Source: Clusia tigrina (lineage: Eukaryota; Arthropoda; Insecta; Diptera; Clusiidae). From it: DNA of 64,000 nt. Positions 55,985 to 64,000 of this stretch are shown piece after piece (positions within the stretch are counted from its first letter, which is position 1; each line of letters starts with the position of its first letter). A program made the position numbers and the translations under genes. The DNA lies in contig OV050033.1 of NCBI GenBank assembly GCA_920105625.2, positions 130,819,821 to 130,883,820 of the forward strand. Direction: 5' to 3'. The notes beneath the pieces are model-generated. The model saw only the letters and a program-made list of their open reading frames with translations. It was not told the origin of the DNA and made no database searches.

Positions 55985-57100
55985 ATGCCGAACGGGCATA
56001 GCTAAAGTGGATTCGTGTCAATACAACCACAAAAAGTCTTTACACTTATCTACTTTTTTGCCATTGGTAGCGTATTCTATTCATAGAACGGCCTTTATTT
56101 CTGTAAAGCAAATCTGGACCAAGTATTCGGTACTTCCCTACCACTTGGTAGGGAATTCCAAAGTTTAATAGCACTAGAAGATGCGAGGTACTTATGAGAA
56201 GTTGATATAAGATTGATCGCGCTTACAGATAGCTTACTATAAAAGGTTATGTGGATGTTTGGGCTATATCCATCTATGCAAGAAGACCCTATTACATATT
56301 ATTACATTGGCATACATATAATCCAATTTCTGTTTAGAAAACATGTATCTGGCGGAGTTATTTAGTGCCAACTGTAGCATTTGTTCGACACATTGTCCAA
56401 ACTGCCATATACGTGTTTACTATATGGTATAAGTGGTACTACAAATGATCTCAATAGCTTTAATTTCGTATCCTGAGGAACAAGCTTAACTGAAAACCAC
56501 AACTTTGTAAGGGCATAGTATAATAAACCTTTGCTGCAGTATGATTAACATGGTCTGAGCAACTTAAAGTAGAGTTCAATTTGTAGCCAAGACTGGTAAC
56601 CGTCAATTCGAATTTAATTGGTGTATTTCCCAGGACCAACTGTGGAAGACAATCTTTAACTTTTGAAGATTGCCCAATATATCCTTTGTTTTAGAGGTAT
56701 TTCATTTTAAATTTTGGCATGCCCATAAGTAGATCGCATGGAGGCCTTCGGTCTATCTAAAATTTAAATCCTCTGATAAGCCGATTGGACGAGACAGATA
56801 AATCGGAGGTGAATGGATACACTAGTGCAACAATGTACAATGTCATTTATAAAAATACTAAATAAATCTGGACCAAGTATAGCTCCTTGTGGCACCCCCG
56901 ACTCAAGTTTTCTTAGGTCAGCACTTATGTTTTTATTTTTGATACTTTGTGCTACCGATTAGCTGAATAGTTTTCTTGTAGCAGTATTGCCCCTTAGAGA
57001 AACCAGAATTCCATTTCCAGTTTTGACAGAGAATATTGTGTTCAACAGTGTCAAAGTCAAGAGAAATCCAACACAGCGACAATGGTCAATTAACCCAAAT
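55985..57100 (-). mobile_element. Decayed LINE reverse transcriptase and C-terminal region
   Basis: Read on the minus strand, the segment around 56910-56845 gives GVPQGAILGPDLFSIFINDI, the RT motif B of non-LTR elements. Upstream is a WISLDFDTVEHNIL-like motif A (about 57075-57030). Downstream come LGYKLNSTLSCSDHVN (about 56600), LLRSFVVPLIPYSKHVYGSL (about 56430) and a C-terminal SAIKLWNSLPSG (about 56160), typical of CR1/Jockey-like ORF2. Stops and frame shifts are many, so no long ORF remains. Confidence 0.8.
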
Positions 57101-57131
57101 TATAACTATTTTTTTCTTGCTCTTTTTTTAA

Positions 57132-57605
57132 CCCTCCGACGGTTGAGTCATCCGTTGCCCTTATACGAAGTACAAGGTCCACAGGGACCTATTTCTATTT
57201 GTATGGAATTTTATATGAAAACGCATTTTTTTACATTTTTTTTGTTTTGATTTATCCATTGTATCATTGTATCAACGCCCGATTTGTTGGCGTTGTAATC
57301 CAAAATAGCAAACGGCTTCTTCTTTTCAGTCTGCATGTCCACACCGCAAGTATAATGTTGTGTCGACAGTTTGAAAATGAAAAAGGTCCCCAGGGACCTT
57401 TTCACACTTCCCGTACTAATCACATTTAAATCTCAATAGAAACTAAACTATTGGTCGGATCGCTTTCAATTTTTTTTAAACGATTCTAGATAAAATTTCC
57501 TTGGAATACATGTGAGGTTCGGGTATACTTCCCATGGACCATCAAGGAGTAATTTCAGTTTGAAAATGAAAAAGGTCCCCAGGGACCTTCTCACCCGCCG
57601 GAGGG
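57132..57605. mobile_element. piggyBac-type non-autonomous element (TTAA)
   Basis: TTAA lies at 57128-57131 and 57606-57609. The ends CCCTCCGACGGTTGAG and CCCTCCGGCGGGTGAG (the right one reverse-complemented) match at 14 of 16, and piggyBac ends characteristically start CCC. Inside, TTTGAAAATGAAAAAGGTCC with a palindromic GGTCCCCAGGGACC occurs twice (about 57369-57401 and 57560-57590), and a variant AAGGTCCACAGGGACC lies at about 57171-57187. No transposase. 474 bp. Confidence 0.85.
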
Positions 57606-57699
57606 TTAAACAATTTTTTTCTTTCTTTTTTTAAAAAATTTTTTCCCTCTTATTTATTTTTTGAATTTTTTATTTATGTTTTTTTTACTATATCAGAAT

Positions 57700-58380
57700 T
57701 TCGTTTCGGAAAATTTCCAAAATTGTTTGGTCATTCTTTGAGACGCTCCAAAAAATTATATTATGAGAGATGGTCTCTTTTCAAGGACTTACACTGCTGT
57801 ATTAGAATATTTGGAATAAAATAGAACACAATTTTAATTGACAAACAAATCTTTATAGAGTTGGTGGATGACTTCTGATGGATTTATGGGAAACTCCAGA
57901 AAATTATATTCTGAGAGATAGATTTCATTTGAAAGACTCCTTGTTTCGGAAAATAGATTTGGAAGACGAACCTATTAACTCAAATACGCTTTTTGGATAG
58001 CTACCATTTTGATTATCTTTTTAAATTAGAATACAATTTTGAAAATTGAATTGACAACAAATATGTATTGGTCGATATTTGATTTAGAGACTTAGAGAAA
58101 CTCCAGGAAACTACATTTGAGAGATTGTCTCATTTCAACGATTCCTTGTCTCGCAAAATAGGTCTGGAAGACGCACCTATTCACTGAACTATGCTTTTTG
58201 GGATGCTACTATATTAATTTTATATTCATTATAGTATACACTTTTTGAAAATTGAATTGACACATAATATTTATTGTCTTCGGGAAGCCTCGTAAAAGTA
58301 AATTCTAAGAGATGGTGTAATTTCAAAGATTCCCTGGGGCGGAAAACCAGTCTGGAAGACGAAAATATTAAATTAGATTA
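57700..58380. repeat. Tandem repeat, four diverged units of ~150-200 bp
   Basis: GGAAGACG.ACCTATT (57970, 58167) and GAGAGAT.GTCTC.TTTCAA (57764, 58110, with variants at 57918 and 58303) recur with ~190-bp spacing, together with TTTGAAAATTGAATTGACA. A trace of a further unit (AAATGTTTATAGAGTTGG) lies at about 58845, right of the LINE at 58381-58740. Confidence 0.75.
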
Positions 58381-58740
58381 GATTGTAGTCAGAGCGGGGA
58401 CTAGTCACCAAGTCACTGCGGCCTAATAGACCTACTGTGACATACTCTTTTTTTACAAATGCTCCCCAAGTCTAGTATTCATTACGAATGCAGAGATTTC
58501 TTTAGGAGATTTGTCCGCAATATCGGACGGTTCTAGGAAATGGTTACCTAAGTAACGAGGCCGGGTCCATATGAGACCATTACAGTGACAAAGCAGATGC
58601 TCAGCTGTTTCCTCCTCTTCGTTACACAGCCTACAGAGGTCATTTTGAGTGATCCTTATATTGCATTGGTGTTCCATTATTCTACAGTGCCCAGTCGAAA
58701 GTCCCGTGACAATGCGAATACCTGACCGAGACAAGCTCAG
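58381..58740 (-). mobile_element. LINE 3' fragment (family E), minus strand
   Basis: The minus ORF 58734-58453 reads RIVTGLSTGHCRI, NDLCRLCNEEEETAEHLLC and PKEISAFVMNTRL, the TGH, C..C and EHLLC motifs of an RNase H-bearing LINE. The 3' UTR has CGCAGTGACTTGGTGACTAG and ends ACAATCTAATCTAATTTAA. It lies inside the tandem repeat at 57700-58380. Confidence 0.85.
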
Positions 58741-59204
58741 TATCTCATTAGTTCTCCTGAGAGAATGGAACTAAAATATTAACTTAATTAATTACGATTT
58801 AAAAATTTTGTGATATCCAATAAATTCGAAATTTCAAATGAAAATAAATGTTTATAGAGTTGGGTCTCCAAGTTAGAAAAGATTCGATTCAAACAAATTC
58901 AAAACAAGAAACAAGCATCATTTTTTTTAAGACGTCAAGAAGACAATTTTTGGAGAATTCAAAGAAAAATAAGGTAAAGACATTGGACATATGCAAACAT
59001 ATCCTTCTCCCTAGTACTTCCAGGTTTATAGTACAATGGGCATCGCTTGCCTGAGTACTTAGAGACCTCTTTCTAATGTGGTTCTACGCATATCCTAATT
59101 ATATCTATATTTCTAAAGCAAACTTATATAAAAAGTTCGTTAAACGGGAAAGAAGATACCTTTCTTCTTTGTTTTAATACACTTTGTATATAACTTTGAT
59201 ATAT
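58741..59204. other. fzr intron 3 sequence
   Basis: Nothing recognised other than the repeat trace near 58845. Confidence 0.4.
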
Positions 59205-59400
59205 AGAATTGGGATAGGCGGGATCTAGTCACCTAGTCACGGCGGACTCAAATGCCTATATCTACACACTCAATAAGTTGCAAGTCGTCTGAGAGTGTAG
59301 TATTCATTAACGATTCAAAGATCTTCTTGGGAGATTTGTCCGTAGGCGTATCAAACTTCGGATAATAATCAAACAGTCTACTGATGAAGTTGGAACTGAG
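59205..59400 (-). mobile_element. LINE 3' fragment (family E), minus strand
   Basis: A shorter relative of the 58381-58740 copy in the same orientation. It shares CTTCTTGGGAGATTTGTCCG-like and CTAGTCACCTAGTCACGGCGG-like segments (plus strand) in the same order. Confidence 0.75.
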
Positions 59401-60196
59401 AATTCCAGCTAGCCAAGTGTAGCACGCATCACTACACCATCAACAAATTGTGCTGTGCGGCACTTGGTGGGTCTCCACTGTATGTGTGTGTGTGTGTTTG
59501 GAAAACAAACTTGACAACCAATTTTGGAAGTGTCTGCCTGCCTACTCCACTCACTGAATTGGATACAAAGAAGTGGGGTCTCGGGTGGGTCTCTATTGAA
59601 TTGAAAAAGTGGCAACTACTTCAGTGGCCACAAATGACACTTGAATCAATGATTTTTGGTTTAAGAGAAGAAAAACCAACGACCACAAAAAACTACCTGC
59701 AAAGCATTTTTTGTTTATTCTTTGGCTCAAATAGCCCTGAGGTGGCACTGTCGATCCCTCTTTTTGGTATTTATCTATTTTAGTGATAGTTGCTAATGTA
59801 ACCGAGTTGATGAAGTGGTGGCACTCTGCGGTGAGCTGGGTATATATTTGCATTGATTAATAGCTTCTACTCGGAGTGGAATTAATTTGTCTCCTTTTTT
59901 TTCTTAAATATTTATAAGGTTCATTAGCTCCGTTGGAAGAATTGTTGTTGTTGTTGTTGTTGTGGCAAGTGTGTAGCATAAATTAACAGTTTCAATAACC
60001 CTCGTGGATATTTTTGTAAATGTTTGCTAAATTTTAAATTAACACGACGCTTTTCACATTCTTTTATTTTCCATCATAATAAAAGGTTCAATTGTGCCAT
60101 TATTGCCATGAGTGCTTTGCCTTTATTTCCTTATATTAAAAAAACATTTCGATTGGGCTACTTTTGCTATGGAAGGAGCCTTGAAGCAAGTGGGCA
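59401..60196. other. fzr intron 3 sequence
   Basis: A GT tract lies at about 59481-59496 and a TTG triplet tract at 59942-59963. The 111-codon ORF at 59448-59783 is not family-like. Confidence 0.4.
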
Positions 60197-60390
60197 TATT
60201 AGATGTCAAAAGCGTCTTAGATGCTCAAGGTGTCTTAACTGTCCAAAGCGTCTTAGATACCCACAGCCGCTTTAGCCGTCCAATGCGTCTTAGATGACCA
60301 CGGCGTCTTAGATGTCCAAGGCGTCTTAGCTGTATAAGAAATCTTAATTGTCCAAGGTGTCTTAACCGTCCCAAGCGTCTTAGCCGTTCA
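60197..60390. repeat. 18-bp minisatellite, about ten units
   Basis: GTCCAAGGCGTCTTAGAT-like units repeat about ten times. As 18 is a multiple of three the frames stay open (Val-Leu-Asp-Val-Gln-type hexads). Confidence 0.93.
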
Positions 60391-61418
60391 TTTTCAAGTA
60401 AAAGATATAAAGCTCATCTATGTTGATGTTTCTGGTACGAAGAAATTTAGCTCAAATCTCTTTTTGATTCTTAAGGAACCCTGCTAACCTTTTAGAAGTT
60501 TATTGAATCTGGGATGATGAATCTGGTATGATGAATGTGGGATGATTAATCTGAAGTGATGAATACTTTTGGCAGTTTGGGTCAATATTTAACCAAATCC
60601 AATATTCAGTAATTGTACTCCATGGAATGAGGGGAAAAATACAGTACGAGACAGTTCTTAAAAAGTATCAAGGATCTTTGGATCAAGGCTAATGCTATCG
60701 ACCAAACTAACTACGGCGAAAGTAGTATTTTTATCGAAGGTAAGGAAAAGTCATAAATATTTTGTTATATCGCAAAAACCCAATTAGCCTCCTGTTCCTT
60801 CATCTTTAAAATAATGGATCAAATAACAATTCTCAAGTAACAATTCTCTAGAAATGTTCCCTAAAAACTGGTCGTATTCTATGCTTTTCTTTGAACTCGG
60901 AATCTTAATTGACCTCATGATGGTTGGATCTACATTTTATACTGGCATTGGTCACTTTAAAAGGAAGCATTTAAAGGCTCGTTGTGACACCATAAGAAAT
61001 CGCTTTCCGGCCAACGTCAATGTGTGGTCAAGCCTAGAGTGTACCAAGTTTCTAAAAAGCTATTGTCCTGGGAAGATTGCCTAAATCTCACAATGTGGAA
61101 TTGAAAGTAAAAAGCCAGAACATATTTTATGTGAGTGTCTTCAGACTCAGGCTTCGTAGACTATCTACATAAAATTAGCCATGATACCGCAAAAAGGTTT
61201 AAAATTAAAAAAAGTCTACCATCGGTGGGCCAACCGCAGATCGGTCTTCACAATATACTAAGGTCGGAGTACTCAAAGATCTTGGCGTTAATAAGAAATA
61301 ATACAACAAATTATATCCATCCTATTTTTTCAGTTCTGGGTCCAAGTGACCAACAAGTTTCAGCAAAGTTGCGTGCGTCACATTGGACCCGATGCGACAA
61401 GGAAATTTTGTTCTCAAC
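60391..61418 (+). other. fzr intron 3 sequence with a possible LINE remnant
   Basis: 60940-61150 reads TGIGHFKRKHLKAR and then, after a stop, CGIESKKPEHILCECLQTQ, which fits the knuckle and 'EH.LC.C' tail of an RNase H LINE. The following ORF, to 61476, is not recognised. Confidence 0.45.
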
Positions 61419-61740
61419 TGGAGTTGGATTGAATCCTCTCTTGCTTTTAACCTTCAACTTCTTTCCAGTAGGATAAAATCCTCTTCTGTTTAAACCTCTT
61501 TGGAAAAGACTAATCCAATCTAAATCTCTTTGGAGTTGGATTAAATCCCCTCATGCCTTTAAACTTCTTGGGAGTTGACTTAATTCCTCTCTTGTCTTTC
61601 AGCCTCTTTGGAGTTGGATTCGATCTATATCTTATCTTTAAATCTCTTTGAAGTTAGATCCAATCCTCTCTTCTTTCAAACCTCTTTAGAGTTGGATTAA
61701 ATTCTTTCTCCTCTTTAAATCTCTTTGGAGTTGTAATTAT
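61419..61740. repeat. ~40-bp minisatellite, about seven units
   Basis: CTCTTTGGAGTTGGATTAAAT-like segments followed by CCTCTCTTGTCTTTAAA-like segments recur about seven times with variants. Confidence 0.9.
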
Positions 61741-63059
61741 TGCTGTGTGTGTACCGGTTTTTATCATATTTTGGTAAACTTTTTATATGTGTACCGACCA
61801 TAAAATAAAAATTAATGTATGTATTCGTGGACAGTATACTATTAGAGATAAAGGAACCTAAAAATGTGTGATAACCTGAACAAATTATTAAAACCCAATT
61901 AATTTTTCACTCCACACTTTTTTTCCTCGAAGTTATCTCTTCCCATTACGCCCATAAATACAAAAATACCAACTCCAATTAATACAACAACAACACACAC
62001 ATAATCAGCACAATATTTTGTGGTGAACACGCCCACAAAAAAATGGGTTTATTATACTTTTTTTCAATTTATGTTTCATAAATTATTCAATTGAAATTTT
62101 GAACCATAGATCAAAATACCAGTAGCAATCGTACTAATTGTGTCAGAGCAATAGAAATGCCAACCAGCACCACCACCACAACAACAACAACCACAACAAG
62201 TACAACAACCGCTCTAACAACAGCAATAGCAACATACATTACACTAACTTGCTTATAACAACAACAACACAAACCGCCTCCAACAACACATCAATCGTTA
62301 TTAATTTAATTAAAATTTAAAACATGAATAGTCATAAAAACAAATTAGGCCCACGAAAAAGAATTTATACAATAGTGGATGTGTATAAAAAATTAAAAAT
62401 TACTAAATTCAAGAGTGGAAGGATTGGAATGAAAAAAAATCGTCATTCAAATGAAAGAGACGCCGGGAGCACATGGTAAACCGAAGCACGATCATCATAA
62501 ATGAAAGCAAATACTTCACGAGTATATTTGGATTTGTATGAGAATTGGGGGACATTTTTGGAAGCTTGCAGAACTATGAAGCTTGCTGAACTATTTAGCT
62601 TGCTGAACCATGGAGCTCTATGAAGTTTGCAAGTTTAATCCTGTTCTGAGTTGTAAAACTATCCAAATAGGATTTTTCAAGACCACTTTTGGTTGTGAAT
62701 AGACACTGTTCTGTGGTGTTTCATTATGTCCCAACAGATTTGTAAATTGCTTTATCAGAAGTGCCAACAAGGTAGTATTCTTGGCGTCCACCTATGGTGA
62801 TTAATGAAAGTTGCTACGAAAAACGTTGTCACCTTGAAACTCCCTTCTCGATGAAAATTATATTTCTGTGGTCCTCAATCAAAGATTCTAGTTTGAAGAA
62901 TAATGAAATCAGACACGTTTTTTATTACTATACTGCAAATTTTCAGTTCTTCGCCATATTGGCTCTCGTAGCCACCAAGACGAAAGCTCGTGGAATGAAA
63001 GACGCAACACCATTTTCCACTAATGTGATGAAATAGTACTTCTTCCATTCAAGACCCAA
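61741..63059. other. fzr intron 3 sequence
   Basis: A CAA-rich tract lies at 62160-62290. No gene recognised; the 80-codon ORF at 62794-63036 is not family-like. Confidence 0.4.
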
Positions 63060-63540
63060 CATGAATAAACTTCAAATGATATAAATCATTAGTGATAAGG
63101 TAATTACTGATAATGTAATTACTGATAAGGCCATTTGTAATAAACGTTGTCAGTGATTAGATAATCACACATAAGTTCATTAGTTACAGTCAGTAATGAT
63201 AAGGTCGGTAGTGAAAAGTACTAGGACATATAGGTTGTATATTAAAATCATATAAAAAACTTAAAATATATGATGATCAAAGATAAACTATAAGTTATCA
63301 GTGATAAACTATAAGTTATCAGTGATAAACTATAAGTTATCAGTTATAAACTATAAATTATATAAGTTATCAAAGATAAAATATAATTTATCATTGATAA
63401 ACTATAAAGTATCAGTGTTAAAATATAAATTATCAGCGATAAATTGTCAGTGATAAATTACAGATGATCAGTGATACATTATAAACTCCCAGTGATAAAT
63501 AGCAAGTTATCAGTGATGCTCTATATTTTATCAGTGATTA
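63060..63540. repeat. ~21-bp tandem repeat, AT-rich
   Basis: GATAAACTATAAGTTATCAGT-like units recur about ten times at 63272-63530, preceded by related GATAAGGTAATTACT units at 63090-63200. GATAA and TTATC alternate, so the array can form hairpins. Confidence 0.9.
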
Positions 63541-63794
63541 GTGATCAGCCATTAGTAAAATATCAGTATGAAGAGACTATAGTGATATGTCACAATCTTA
63601 CTCTCATACTATGGGGCATAATACTCGGTTGAGTTTAGTTCTGAAATGAAATGTTGGAATGAACTTGAAAGCAGTGCAAATTTATGAAAAAAAAAATTGT
63701 TTGCGATAGTACAGTGCAGTTGTGACTTGGCAGCACACGTTGAGCATGGAGTGTTACAAGGGTGGGTGCGGAGTGGTCAAATAATGTATCCAAC

Positions 63795-63975
63795 TTCGAC
63801 TCTGACTATATATAACCCGGCTCTGTCTCTAACTCCGACTCTGTCTCTAACTCCGACTCTGTCTCTAACTCCGACTCTGTCTCTAACTCCGACTCTGTCT
63901 CTAACTCCGAATCTGTCTCTAACTCCGACCCTGTCTCTAACTCCGACTGCAACTCTGACTTCAACTCAGATTCCA
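63795..63975. repeat. 18-bp minisatellite, about eight units
   Basis: CTCTAACTCCGACTCTGT repeats almost exactly. The open frame (Leu-Ser-Leu-Thr-Pro-Thr hexads, 63697-63993) is a product of the repeat, not evidence of a gene. Confidence 0.95.
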
Positions 63976-64000
63976 TCTCCACCCTGGTTATAGGTGTGAA

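Noticed and set aside
63697..63993. LSLTPT-repeat protein
   Set aside because: A perfect 18-bp minisatellite keeps the frame open; there is no gene context.

Overview
The window looks like euchromatic DNA of a higher fly (Diptera, Brachycera; a tephritid-like acalyptrate is my best guess). The reasons are spliced genes with short 50-70 bp introns, very Drosophila-like proteins (a fizzy-related/Cdh1 N-terminus, a GHITM homologue, a LanC-like protein, C2H2 proteins with MADF-like domains), and dense AT-rich repeats, microsatellites and decayed transposons. The species call is inference; no database was searched.

Layout. 1-4.86 kb: the pol part of a decayed Ty3/Gypsy retrotransposon (protease, RT, RNase H, integrase) and a long non-coding 3' part that may hold its LTR. 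4.9-7.6 kb: AT-rich repeats and a LINE scrap. 7.6-14.5 kb: two minus-strand paralogous genes with the same five-exon plan (N-terminal finger, two MADF-like domains, seven C2H2 fingers), separated by a tRNA-like SINE head and two TIR elements. 15.9-16.4 kb: a PIF/Harbinger-type element with a relic of transposase. 17.1-18.5 kb: a six-exon GHITM/MICS1 gene. 19.6-20.1 kb: a 21-bp minisatellite and a 170-bp MITE. 21.2-22.7 kb: a LANCL3-like gene, convergent with a third C2H2 gene (23.4-24.8 kb, minus) that carries an acidic Glu/Gln repeat.

From about 27 kb to the right edge the window is the 5' part of fizzy-related (fzr/Cdh1): a probable 5' UTR exon ending at 27420, the first coding exon at 37305-37426 and the second at 46332-46584. 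Its remaining exons must lie beyond position 64000. The very long introns are filled with transposons: a mariner copy, several LINE 3' fragments, a piggyBac-type TTAA element, a second degraded mariner and many tandem repeats. A small secreted CBM39 (GNBP/beta-GRP-like) gene, with a TATA box and initiator at canonical spacing, is nested antisense in fzr intron 2.

The genes do not form one pathway. What ties the left half together is that the three zinc-finger genes share an N-terminal KCGEI motif followed at fixed distance by one atypical finger. The most unusual non-genic structure is a two-copy repeat (25.4 and 35.4 kb) that combines a tRNA-like Pol III promoter with terminal inverted repeats.
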